Positions 40,456-48,904 of a DNA stretch of 64,000 nucleotides are shown here, one piece after another. The DNA is from Brevundimonas variabilis (GTDB lineage Bacteria; Pseudomonadota; Alphaproteobacteria; Caulobacterales; Caulobacteraceae), in the NCBI RefSeq assembly GCF_014199945.1, contig NZ_JACHOR010000003.1, forward strand, positions 186,001-250,000. The letters run 5' to 3'. The translations under genes were made by a program, and so were the position numbers. The stretch's first letter is position 1. Each line of letters begins with the position of its first letter. The notes under the pieces are model-generated. The model saw only the letters and a program-made list of their open reading frames with translations, was not told the DNA's origin and searched no databases.

Positions 40456-43284
40456 TTGTCCGTTCTCGATGCCTCAGATGGCGATGCCGAGTTTCTGAAC
40501 AGTGGCGGGCCGATCGGCGAACACCTGAGGGATGTTGACTGGTCTCGGTCGCCACTTGGACATCCTGCGACCTGGCCACAATCGCTCAGGGCCGTCTTCA
40601 GACTCTTGCTGCATTCCCGATTTCCCATGTTTGTAGCCTGGGGAGACGAACTCGGATTTCTCTATAATCAGCCCTATGCCGAAATCATCGGCAGCAAACA
40701 TCCCGAGGCCCTGGGTGGCCGGTTCAAGGACGCCTGGCCGGAGATCTGGTCCGACATCGAACCTCTGGTCGAAGCTGCCCTGGTGGGCGAGTCCTCGTTC
40801 CGGGAGAACCTGTCCCTGGTCATGAACCGCAAGGGCTTTCCCGAACAGACCTGGTTCACATTCAGCTATTCTCCGGTCCACGACGACAATGGGGCAGTCG
40901 CAGGACTGTTCTGCACGGTCGCCGAGACCACCGGTCAGGTGCTCGCGGAGGCGGCCCTGTCCGAAAGCGAGACCCGTTTCCGGAGCATGGCCGATAGCTC
41001 TCCTGTGATGATGTGGGTGACGACCCCGACCGGTCACTGCAGTTATCTGAACAAGCGCTGGTACGAGTTCACCGGACAGACCCCGGGTGCTGGAGAGGGG
41101 TACGGCTGGCTGGATGCCGTCCACCCCGATGATCGCGACGCGGCTGGAAAGATATTCGTCACCTCGAACGCAGAGCATCGCGACTACCAGGTCGAGTTCC
41201 GCATCCGGCGAGCGGATGGCGCCTATCGCTGGGCCATCGATGCGGCAGCAGCGCGTTTCTCCGAGACCGGCGAGTTTCTCGGCTATGTCGGATCGCTGCT
41301 TGATATCGACGAGCGTCGAGAGATGGAGCGCGCGCTTCGCGAAGCCAATGAGGGTCTCGAAGCCCGCGTCTCTTCGGCCATCGCCGAGCGCCAGTTGCTT
41401 GCCCAGCTTGTCGAGGGAACCGACGCCTTCGTTCAGGTGGTTGGGCCAGACTTCCGCTGGCTAGCCATCAACCGGGCTGCCGTCGACGAAATCGAGCGCA
41501 TCTATGGTGTTCGACCACGCGTCGGCGACTCATTCCTCGATCTGTTTGGGCACCAGCAGCACATTGTGAAGGAGGTTCGCGCCGTGTGGTCTCGCGCTCT
41601 TGCGGGCGAGGCATTCACCGAAGTCGGAGAGTTCGGCGACCCGGACCGCGAGCGCCGGGTCTACGAGATGAAGTTCGACGTGCTGCGAGACGCAGACGGC
41701 GTTCAGATCGCCGCCTATCAGTTCGTGACTGACGTGACGGAGCGCGTGCGTGAGCAGGAACGGCTCGCCGAAGCCGAACGCGCGCGGCGGGATGCCGACG
41801 AACTGTACAGGACCTATTTCGAGAACTCGCCGGAAGCCTTGTTCGTGATCGGCGTCGAGCCGGACGGCGACTTTGTGATCGAGGAAATCAACCCGGCACA
41901 CGAGGCGGGCGTGGGGCTGAAACTCGCGGATATTCGCGGTCGAAAGATTTCGGACATTCTCACAGAGCCGGTCGCGGCCCCTATCCTTGCTGCCTACACG
42001 CATGTGCTGGAGACCGGTGCCCTTTACCAGTACCGTGAACAACTTGCTCTCGGATCGGAGCCGACGCACTGGGACACATCCCTGGTTCCGATGCGCGACG
42101 AGACAGGCCGGATCGTGCGTATCATCGGCTCCAGCCGGAACGTCACGCGTCAGGTCATGACCGAAGAAGCGCTGCGGCAATCACAGAAGATGGATGCCAT
42201 GGGCCACCTCACCGGGGGGGTTGCGCACGATTTCAACAATCTCCTCACGCCAATCGTCGGTGCGCTCGACCTCCTGCAGCGCAAGGGACTTGGGGGTGAG
42301 CGGGAACAGCGGCTCATCGACGGAGCTGTCCAATCGGCAGACCGCGCCAAGATTCTGGTGCAGCGCTTGCTGGCCTTCGCGCGTCGTCAGCCGTTGCAGT
42401 CGGTTGCCGTGGATGTTCCGGGTATCGTCAACGGCATGGCGGATCTCGTCTCCAGCACCGCCGGCCCCCAGATCAGGGTCGTGGTGGACGTACCCCCCGA
42501 CCTGCCCTTTGCCCGAGCCGATCCGAACCAACTGGAAATGGCGCTGCTCAATCTGGCTGTGAACGCGCGGGACGCGATGCCGGAGGGTGGTACCTTGCGG
42601 ATTAGCGCAGCCATTGCAGCAGACTCGCCCCTCCTGCCCGCCGATCTTCAGCCTGGCCGATACATCATGATCTCTGTTGCGGACAGCGGTGTCGGGATGG
42701 ACGAGGACACGCTTGCCCGTGCGGTTGAACCCTTCTTCAGCACCAAGGGTGTGGGGAAAGGGACCGGTCTTGGTCTGTCCATGGTGCACGGTCTGGCATC
42801 ACAGCTCGGCGGAGCCATCACCATAAGCAGCCAGCTCGGTCGCGGCACCAATGTCGAGCTCTGGCTGCCCCAGACGGACGAAACCCCCGAAAGTCCAGGC
42901 ATCGCCCAGCCTGCAGCGCTGATCCATCAGCTGGGTACAGCCCTGCTTGTCGACGATGAGGAACTGGTCCGCGCCAGCACGGCCGACATGCTCGAAGACC
43001 TTGGCTATCGTACCTTGGAAGCCTCCTCCGGAGAGGCGGCCCTGGGCATGATCGAGAGCGGTGTCGAGATTGATCTCGTGGTGACGGACCACCTCATGCC
43101 GGGCATGACGGGTTCAGAACTTGCAAGGCAGATCCGGAAACTTCGCCCGGGCCTGCCGGTCCTGCTCGTGTCAGGCTACGCAGAGGTCGAGGGTGTGGCT
43201 GCGGACCTGCCCCGTCTGGTCAAACCGTTCAAGAAGCACGAGCTCGCCTCAAGCATTGGCACCCTCACGCCCGAACAGGGCTGA
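40456..43284 (+). CDS. Multi-PAS hybrid sensor histidine kinase with receiver domain
   Basis: Predicted 942-residue cytoplasmic sensor. Four PAS-like domains fill residues ~30-570 (for example ESETRFRSMADSSPVMMWVT and YRTYFENSPEALFVIG). Then the phospho-acceptor H-box GHLTGGVAHDFNNLLTPI (about 580), ATP-binding N-box LLNLAVNARDAMPEGG, G1 VADSGVGMD, F/G2 FFSTKGVGKGTGLGLSM, and a C-terminal receiver with DDEE, TDHLMPGMTG (phospho-Asp) and LVKPF. No membrane span. The start is TTG 40456 with CGGAG 7 bases upstream; no in-frame ATG is nearby. No response regulator adjoins, so its output partner is elsewhere. Signal unknown. Confidence 0.93.
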   Translation: MSVLDASDGDAEFLNSGGPIGEHLRDVDWSRSPLGHPATWPQSLRAVFRLLLHSRFPMFVAWGDELGFLYNQPYAEIIGSKHPEALGGRFKDAWPEIWSDIEPLVEAALVGESSFRENLSLVMNRKGFPEQTWFTFSYSPVHDDNGAVAGLFCTVAETTGQVLAEAALSESETRFRSMADSSPVMMWVTTPTGHCSYLNKRWYEFTGQTPGAGEGYGWLDAVHPDDRDAAGKIFVTSNAEHRDYQVEFRIRRADGAYRWAIDAAAARFSETGEFLGYVGSLLDIDERREMERALREANEGLEARVSSAIAERQLLAQLVEGTDAFVQVVGPDFRWLAINRAAVDEIERIYGVRPRVGDSFLDLFGHQQHIVKEVRAVWSRALAGEAFTEVGEFGDPDRERRVYEMKFDVLRDADGVQIAAYQFVTDVTERVREQERLAEAERARRDADELYRTYFENSPEALFVIGVEPDGDFVIEEINPAHEAGVGLKLADIRGRKISDILTEPVAAPILAAYTHVLETGALYQYREQLALGSEPTHWDTSLVPMRDETGRIVRIIGSSRNVTRQVMTEEALRQSQKMDAMGHLTGGVAHDFNNLLTPIVGALDLLQRKGLGGEREQRLIDGAVQSADRAKILVQRLLAFARRQPLQSVAVDVPGIVNGMADLVSSTAGPQIRVVVDVPPDLPFARADPNQLEMALLNLAVNARDAMPEGGTLRISAAIAADSPLLPADLQPGRYIMISVADSGVGMDEDTLARAVEPFFSTKGVGKGTGLGLSMVHGLASQLGGAITISSQLGRGTNVELWLPQTDETPESPGIAQPAALIHQLGTALLVDDEELVRASTADMLEDLGYRTLEASSGEAALGMIESGVEIDLVVTDHLMPGMTGSELARQIRKLRPGLPVLLVSGYAEVEGVAADLPRLVKPFKKHELASSIGTLTPEQG

Positions 43285-43396
43285 TCCGGCCATTCGGCTG
43301 GAACCTCGGCCAGGTTCGGCATCGCCCCACCGGACAGCCACATCGACCCGCTTTCGCGCCAGTTGACGGCGGAGCCTCTGCCGCGTTGATGCACCT

Positions 43397-44770
43397 ATGG
43401 CCAAACGTTCGACGACCGCACGAAAGTCGCTCTCGACTACAAACCTTGTAGCCCTTGGAGCAGAGCGGCTGGCCGACCTTCTGCTCGAAGCCACGGTTGG
43501 CGATGCCGGTCTCAAGCGACGTCTGAAGCTGGAACTGGCGGCCGAGGTCGGTCCCGCCGACCTGGCCCTGGAGATCGACAAGCGGCTGGCCGCTCTGGCC
43601 GCCAGCCGCACACGTGTGTCCTGGCGCAAACGTCCGGAGCTGATTGCTGACCTTCAGGTCCACCGGCGGGCCATCGTCGAAAAACTGGCTCCAAAGGATC
43701 CTGGCCTGGCCTTGGGAAGCCTTGTCGCCTGGTTTGACCTCTATCCGGGCCTGGATCAGCGCGTGAAGGACCCGAAGGGCGAGTTGGCCCTCGTGTTCTT
43801 CGATGCGGCCGAAAATCTCGCCGACGTCGCCTCGGCCGTCGGGCCGGACGATGCAGGAGCGATACTGGCCGAGGCGGTCGAGACACGGCTTTCGGACTGG
43901 GCCGGTTGGGTCGGCCGTGCTGCACCGTCCATGAGCATACCGGTGGCAGAGCGTCTTCTGGCCTTGCTGACAGACGGACGCGCCCGGCCGATCGGGCGAC
44001 GCGCTCTGGTCGTGCGAAAGCTCGCGGACAGGGCCGGCAATGCCATCGCCTGGGCGCGAACCTGGTCTGATGAAGATCAGCTCAAGCCCGACGTCGGCGC
44101 CGAAGTCGCTCGCCGGCTGGCAGCCGCCGGACTGGCGGAAACAGCCCGCGTCGCGCTCGACCAGTGCCGTCCCCGTCTCGGGCCGCCTGCGAGAAAGGGC
44201 GCTGCCGATACCCTGCCAGAGCCCTCCCCGGCGTGGGAAACCGCCGAGATTGCGGTGCTGGAGGCGGAAGGTCGATCGCCGGAAGCCCAGGACGCGAGAT
44301 GGGCGGCCTTTTCCCGTACACTCGACGTCGCCCACCTTCGCGATTTCGTCGCACGGCTCGCTGATTTCGATGACGTCGAGGCCATCGACCGGGCCCACGC
44401 CCTTGCCGCGAACTGGAGCGAAGCAGCGCGCGGTCTGGCCTTTCTGATGGAGTGGCCAGCCCTTCGCGAGGCCGCTGCGATGATCCTCGCCCGGGCCAAT
44501 GAATTCCGTAGCCTCAACGACAGTGTGCCCCTGTGGATTTCCCGGCTGGAAAGCCGGTATCCCGCCGCAGCCCTGGTGCTCGTCCGATCCCGCGCGCGCG
44601 CGCTGGCACCCCTGGGACCATCACGCGCCGAGGAGGTTCGGGCCCTTTCGATCGAGGCTGCCGAACTTGCGATCCAGGCGGGGGCCGTGGACGATCTTGA
44701 AAGCCATGCGGCCTTTATCGACAGTCTGGAAGCCATTGCCAGTCGGACCGGCCGACCGCGCTGGGGATGA
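43397..44770 (+). CDS. DUF6880-family protein
   Basis: Predicted 457-residue cytoplasmic helical protein. The opening is characteristic of DUF6880: TTNLVALGAERLADLLLEAT, KRRLKLELAAEVGPADLALE, then DKRLAALAASRTRVSWRKRP. The rest is repetitive helices (LVAWFDLYPGLDQRV, MSIPVAERLLALLTDGRARP) resembling a superhelical repeat. Family members are widespread in alphaproteobacteria and have no established function. The ATG at 43397 begins 112 bases after the histidine kinase on the same strand; cotranscription is possible but not shown. Confidence 0.8.
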   Translation: MAKRSTTARKSLSTTNLVALGAERLADLLLEATVGDAGLKRRLKLELAAEVGPADLALEIDKRLAALAASRTRVSWRKRPELIADLQVHRRAIVEKLAPKDPGLALGSLVAWFDLYPGLDQRVKDPKGELALVFFDAAENLADVASAVGPDDAGAILAEAVETRLSDWAGWVGRAAPSMSIPVAERLLALLTDGRARPIGRRALVVRKLADRAGNAIAWARTWSDEDQLKPDVGAEVARRLAAAGLAETARVALDQCRPRLGPPARKGAADTLPEPSPAWETAEIAVLEAEGRSPEAQDARWAAFSRTLDVAHLRDFVARLADFDDVEAIDRAHALAANWSEAARGLAFLMEWPALREAAAMILARANEFRSLNDSVPLWISRLESRYPAAALVLVRSRARALAPLGPSRAEEVRALSIEAAELAIQAGAVDDLESHAAFIDSLEAIASRTGRPRWG

Positions 44771-44858
44771 AGTACGCCTCTGGCCGTTCCCGGCACTTGT
44801 CGATATCCCTTGCGTCAGAGCGCGTATCCGGCACGCCAGATGAAAGCAGGCAATCGCC

Positions 44859-45785
44859 ATGACGGACGACCACAAGAAGATCCCGGCACCGGCCGTCGAC
44901 CTCTACACACGCTTCATCCACGGCGAGATCGGACGGCGGGCCTTCGTGCAGGGCGTGGGTCGCTATGCGGCTGCGGGTCTGACGGCCACGGCCATCATCG
45001 AGGCCCTGATGCCGAACTATGCCCTCGGGCAGCAGGTACAGAAGGACGATGAGCGGATCACGTCATCCTATGTCACCGTGCCTTCGCCCGACGGCCATGG
45101 CTTCATTCGCGGCTATCTGGTCCGTCCCTTCAGTGCCGATACCCGCAGTGCCACGCCCGCCCGGCTTCCTGGCGTCATCGTCATCCACGAGAACCGCGGC
45201 CTGAACCCCCACACCGAGGACGTCGCCCGCCGCTTCGCCCTGTCGAACTTCATGGCCTTCGCTCCGGACACCCTGACCTCGGTCGGGGGATATCCCGGCG
45301 ATGACTACAAGGGTGGCCAGCTGTTCGCGTCGCTCGACCGCGGAAAGATGACCCAGGACCTCGTCGCTGCCGCGCGATGGCTGAAGGCGCGCCCTGACTG
45401 CAATGACCGCATCGCGGCCACAGGTTTCTGCTTCGGCGGAGCCCAGTCCAATGCGCTGGCCGGTATTCTCGGCCCCGATCTGGCCGCGGCGGCACCCTTC
45501 TACGGCGGGGCAACGCCTGTCGCTGACGTGCCCAACATCAAGGCGGCCATCCTGATCCACCACGGCGCACTGGATTCACGGCTGGTCGCCGACTACCCGG
45601 CCCAGATTGCCGAACTGCAGAAGCACAATATCCGCCACGAAGGCCATCTCTGGCCCGACTCCGTCCACGGCTTCTTCAACGACGCCACGCCGGAACGCTA
45701 TAACGAGGTCACGGCCAAACAGGCTTGGGCCCGCACGCTGGAATGGTTCAACGAACACACGCGAACCCCGCAGTCCACGACCTGA
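44859..45785 (+). CDS. Dienelactone-hydrolase-family protein (YghX-like)
   Basis: Predicted 308-residue alpha/beta hydrolase. The catalytic Cys is in ATGFCFGGAQSN (about 188), the Asp in HGALDSRLVADY and the His in WPDSVHGFFND, the triad of this family. VIVIHENRGLNPHTEDVARRF is the oxyanion strand. The N-terminal 50 residues contain GRRAFVQGVGRYAAAGLTAT, a possible twin-arginine-like export segment seen in YghX-type proteins; whether it is cleaved is unclear. Predicted substrates are lactones or esters. It precedes the redox operon by 57 bases. Confidence 0.85.
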   Translation: MTDDHKKIPAPAVDLYTRFIHGEIGRRAFVQGVGRYAAAGLTATAIIEALMPNYALGQQVQKDDERITSSYVTVPSPDGHGFIRGYLVRPFSADTRSATPARLPGVIVIHENRGLNPHTEDVARRFALSNFMAFAPDTLTSVGGYPGDDYKGGQLFASLDRGKMTQDLVAAARWLKARPDCNDRIAATGFCFGGAQSNALAGILGPDLAAAAPFYGGATPVADVPNIKAAILIHHGALDSRLVADYPAQIAELQKHNIRHEGHLWPDSVHGFFNDATPERYNEVTAKQAWARTLEWFNEHTRTPQSTT

Positions 45786-45842
45786 TGCAGCGACGGAAAA
45801 CCGTCTATTGCAAATCACTCGCATCTAGGGCACTGAGCGGAT

Positions 45843-46493
45843 GTGTCTGAAGCCGCCGCTCCGATCCCGACCCGTTCGAACCCGAAGGCATCACGCGCCT
45901 TCTGGCTGAAACAGCTGCACAGCTGGCATTGGGTGTCGGCCGCAGTGAGTCTTATCGGCCTGATGCTGTTCGCAGTCACCGGCATCACCCTCAATCACGC
46001 GGCGCAGATCCCCTCCGAGCCCGTCACTGTCGAAACGACGGCAGTGTTGCCGGCGCCTCTGCTGGCTCGGCTGTCGACGCTTGCGGAAGAGACCACAGAC
46101 CCGGTTCCGGACGCGGTCGCGCGTTGGGCTGCCGATGCTCTCGACGTTTCGATTGCGGGCCTTCCGACCGAGACGTCGCCCGAGGAGGTCTATATCGCCC
46201 TGCCCCGGCCTGGCGGCGATGGCTGGCTGACGATCGACCGCTCGACCGGAGAGGCCCTTCGCGAAACGACGACAAGCGGCTGGATTGCCTATCTGAATGA
46301 CCTGCACAAGGGGCGGAATACGGGCCCGGTCTGGTACTGGTTCATCGATGTCTTCGCCGTGGCCTGCGTGATCTTCGCCGTCACAGGCTTTGCCCTCACC
46401 TGGATGCATGCCCGCCAGCGACCCTCCACATGGCCCCTGCTGGGCCTGGGACTTCTGGTTCCTGTCGTCATCGCCCTTCTGTTCATTCACTGA
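45843..46493 (+). CDS. PepSY-associated membrane protein of a redox operon
   Basis: Predicted 216-residue inner-membrane protein of the PepSY-TM group. An N-terminal span (LHSWHWVSAAVSLIGLMLFA VTG region, with HSWH), a periplasmic domain (residues ~55-150), then two C-terminal spans (FIDVFAVACVIFAVTGFALTW and LLGLGLLVPVVIALLF). Histidines in LHSWHW, LNHAA, LHKG and WMHAR are placed for haem binding, as in bacterial membrane ferric reductases. It starts at GTG 45843 and heads a tight operon with DUF2271, DUF4198, ApbE and a flavin reductase. Probably passes electrons across the inner membrane. Confidence 0.8.
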   Translation: MSEAAAPIPTRSNPKASRAFWLKQLHSWHWVSAAVSLIGLMLFAVTGITLNHAAQIPSEPVTVETTAVLPAPLLARLSTLAEETTDPVPDAVARWAADALDVSIAGLPTETSPEEVYIALPRPGGDGWLTIDRSTGEALRETTTSGWIAYLNDLHKGRNTGPVWYWFIDVFAVACVIFAVTGFALTWMHARQRPSTWPLLGLGLLVPVVIALLFIH

Positions 46494-46504
46494 CGAGTTC
46501 GCCC

Positions 46505-47026
46505 ATGCACAAGACACCTCTCCTGGTCTCGACCGCCCTGCTGGCCGCTGTCACGTCTCCGGTGCTGGCCGCGGACCTCTCGATCACGGTCGAGATCCCG
46601 CGGGTGAACACAGCCGCCTATCATCGCCCCTATGTTGCGATCTGGATCGAGCAGCCGGACCAGACGGCCGTTCGCACACTGGCAGTCTGGTATCAGGTCG
46701 CAGCCGGTCGGGGCGGCGAAGGCGAAGGCAAGGACTGGCTCAAGGACCTGCGTACCTGGTGGCGCAAGGGTGGCCGCGCCCTGACCCTGCCGGCGGATGG
46801 ACTGTCAGGCGCAACCCGGGCACCGGGCACCCAGACTTTGCGGATCCCCGGCGCGCGCCTGAACAGCTTGCCCGCTGGCCAGTACAATGTGGTCGTCGAG
46901 GCGGCCCGCGAACAGGGCGGGCGCGAGCTCGTCCGCGTGCCGTTCCGGTGGGGCGGGCCCGCCGCCCGAACCACGGCTGCCGGTTCCAGTGAACTCGGCG
47001 CTGTCGCTGTCGCCGTCACCCGCTAA
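46505..47026 (+). CDS. DUF2271 periplasmic protein with flavinylation motif
   Basis: Predicted 173-residue secreted protein: signal peptide (LLVSTALLAAVTSPVLAAD, cleavage near residue 23), then a beta-rich DUF2271 domain (ITVEIPRVNTAAYHRPYVAI, then WIEQPDQTAVRTLAVWY). Residues 98-104 read DGLSGAT, which fits the Dgx(S/T)GA(T/S) motif at which ApbE attaches FMN; the acceptor would be Thr104. DUF2271 proteins are among the reported ApbE substrates, and an apbE gene is in the same operon (47876-48904). ATG 46505 is 11 bases after the PepSY gene. Likely a periplasmic flavoprotein electron carrier. Confidence 0.85.
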   Translation: MHKTPLLVSTALLAAVTSPVLAADLSITVEIPRVNTAAYHRPYVAIWIEQPDQTAVRTLAVWYQVAAGRGGEGEGKDWLKDLRTWWRKGGRALTLPADGLSGATRAPGTQTLRIPGARLNSLPAGQYNVVVEAAREQGGRELVRVPFRWGGPAARTTAAGSSELGAVAVAVTR

Positions 47027-47036
47027 GGAGACTTCC

Positions 47037-47837
47037 ATGAAACGTTCGCTTGCCCTGCTTGCCCTGACCGCCGCTCTGGCGACGCCCTTTGGCGCACAGG
47101 CCCACCGAGCCTGGATGCTGCCGTCCGCCACGACGCTGTCAGGCACGGAAGCCTGGATCAGTATCGATGCAGGCGCCTCGAACCAGGTGTTTGTCGCCGA
47201 CCACGCTGCCCTTGGAACGGACAATCTGGTGATCTTGGCCCCGGATGGTTCGACGGTGACGCCTGCCAACATGATGCGGGGTCAGTATCGATCGACCTTC
47301 GACGTCCACCTGACCCAGCCCGGCACCTACAAGATCGCCAGCGTATCGGCGGGCATGTCTGCGAACTATACGCTTGATGGCGAGGCCAGACGGTGGCGCG
47401 GCCCGGTGGCTGACTTTCCATCCGCAATCCCGACCGGAGCGACCGATGTCCGGGCCACCCGCAACGTGAATCGGATGGAGACCTTCGCCACGCTCGGCGA
47501 GCCCACCGACAGCGTGTTCGCGCCCACCGGTCAGGGACTCGAGCTCGTCCCCGTCACCCACCCCACGGACCTGGTGGTGGGCGAGGCAGCGACCTTCACC
47601 CTGCTGAAGAATGGCCAGCCTGCTGCAGCCATGGACGTGACGGTCGCCCGCAGCGGTGCGCGCTATCGCGACAATCCGGGCGATACCACGGTCAGGACAG
47701 ACGCGGCCGGGCGATTCTCGATCACCTGGCCCGAGGCAGGCATGTACTGGCTGAACGCCTCGCAACGCGACGAACCCGAAGGAACAGCGCCTGCGTCGCA
47801 GGTCCAGTACACCGCCATTGTGGAAGTGCTGCCCTGA
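47037..47837 (+). CDS. DUF4198 periplasmic protein
   Basis: Predicted 266 residues: signal peptide (LALLALTAALATPFGAQA) followed at once by HRAWMLPSATTLSG, the DUF4198 N-terminal signature in which the histidine right after cleavage may bind metal. Immunoglobulin-like beta strands follow (VGEAATFTLLKNGQPAAAMD). Family members occur with TonB systems and ApbE operons and are thought to take part in metal handling. AAGGAG lies just before ATG 47037. It follows the DUF2271 gene by 10 bases. Confidence 0.83.
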   Translation: MKRSLALLALTAALATPFGAQAHRAWMLPSATTLSGTEAWISIDAGASNQVFVADHAALGTDNLVILAPDGSTVTPANMMRGQYRSTFDVHLTQPGTYKIASVSAGMSANYTLDGEARRWRGPVADFPSAIPTGATDVRATRNVNRMETFATLGEPTDSVFAPTGQGLELVPVTHPTDLVVGEAATFTLLKNGQPAAAMDVTVARSGARYRDNPGDTTVRTDAAGRFSITWPEAGMYWLNASQRDEPEGTAPASQVQYTAIVEVLP

Positions 47838-47875
47838 CCCGAGGCGGTGCTCGAGGCGCCCCACCGCCGATCGTG

Positions 47876-48904
47876 ATGATGGGCGGCGGCATGGACCGAC
47901 AGGACAACCGCGTCCTGATCCCGCCCACCGACCGAGCGCCGTCCCGACCACCCAGCGACCTGATCTGGGCGCTGCACGGCCAGACCATGGGCACAACCTG
48001 GTCGGTCCGCGCCGTCCCGGCACCGGGGACCGTTCAGGCGGACCTGCAGTCCGCAATCCAATCGGAGCTGGATTCGATTGTTGCGCTGTTCAGTCCGTGG
48101 GAGCCCGACAGCGAGATCCGGCGCTTCAACCTCGCCCCTGCAGGGACCTGGGCCCTGAGCGGCGACTTCTGGGACCTTCTGATCTCCAGCATGGAGCTCG
48201 CTGACGATACCGATGGGGCGGTGGATCCGACGCTGGGGGCACTCGTCGATCTGTGGGGCTTTGGACCACCCGGCCCCCGCGAGGACCTGCCCACGGACGA
48301 CGAAATCGGGATCGCCCTTGGCGTATCGGGCTGGCAGAAACTGCGGCTGCATCGCGCAGGCCAGGCTGCCGTCCAGCCCGGCGGGCTTTTCCTGGACTTT
48401 TCCGGCATCGCCAAGGGCCATGCTGTCGATCGTGTCAGCGAACGCCTGACCGCCCTCGGTGCCACGGCTCATCTGGTCGAGATCGGCGGCGAACTGCGGG
48501 GCATGGGCGTCAAGCCGGACGCTCAGCCCTGGTGGGTCGAGATCGAACAGCCACCCGGATCGCAGATCCCCCGCACTGTGGCGGCCCTTTTCGACGTCGC
48601 CGTCGCCACTTCGGGGGACTACCGGCGCGCCTTTATCCACGAGGACCGTCTTTACCCTCACACATTGAATGGACGCACGGGCAGGCCGGTCGACAATGGC
48701 GTCACATCGGTCACCGTGTTTCACACCAGTGCCATGCGGGCGGACGCCCTTGCCACCGCCCTGACCGTCATGGGGCCCGAGGATGGGCCGGCCTATGCGG
48801 AAGCGATGGGGCTCAACGCTCATTTCGTCTGCCGAACGGAAAAGGGGCTCGTCGAGCGAATGACCCCGGGCTTCGCGGCCATGATGGACGACGACGTCGC
48901 GTGA
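47876..48904 (+). CDS. apbE: FAD:protein FMN transferase
   Basis: Predicted 342-residue flavin transferase that moves FMN from FAD to a Thr/Ser of an exported protein. Key regions: LHGQTMGTTWSV near the N-terminus, LFSPWEPDSEIRRFN, DPTLGALVDLWGFG, then LDFSGIAKGHAVDRVSERL, VEIGGELRGMGVKP, and LYPHTLNGRTGRPV (metal and flavin sites). No signal peptide is obvious, so it could be cytoplasmic or tethered. GTG 47873 and ATGs 47876, 47879 and 47891 are possible starts. The natural substrate is the DUF2271 protein encoded just upstream. It overlaps the reductase gene by 4 bases. Confidence 0.92.
   Translation: MMGGGMDRQDNRVLIPPTDRAPSRPPSDLIWALHGQTMGTTWSVRAVPAPGTVQADLQSAIQSELDSIVALFSPWEPDSEIRRFNLAPAGTWALSGDFWDLLISSMELADDTDGAVDPTLGALVDLWGFGPPGPREDLPTDDEIGIALGVSGWQKLRLHRAGQAAVQPGGLFLDFSGIAKGHAVDRVSERLTALGATAHLVEIGGELRGMGVKPDAQPWWVEIEQPPGSQIPRTVAALFDVAVATSGDYRRAFIHEDRLYPHTLNGRTGRPVDNGVTSVTVFHTSAMRADALATALTVMGPEDGPAYAEAMGLNAHFVCRTEKGLVERMTPGFAAMMDDDVA

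Noticed and set aside
43265-44398. A 377-codon minus-strand frame opposite the DUF6880 gene
   Set aside because: The + strand product matches DUF6880 at its N-terminus, while the minus-strand product has the odd Arg/Gly/Ser composition of a shadow.
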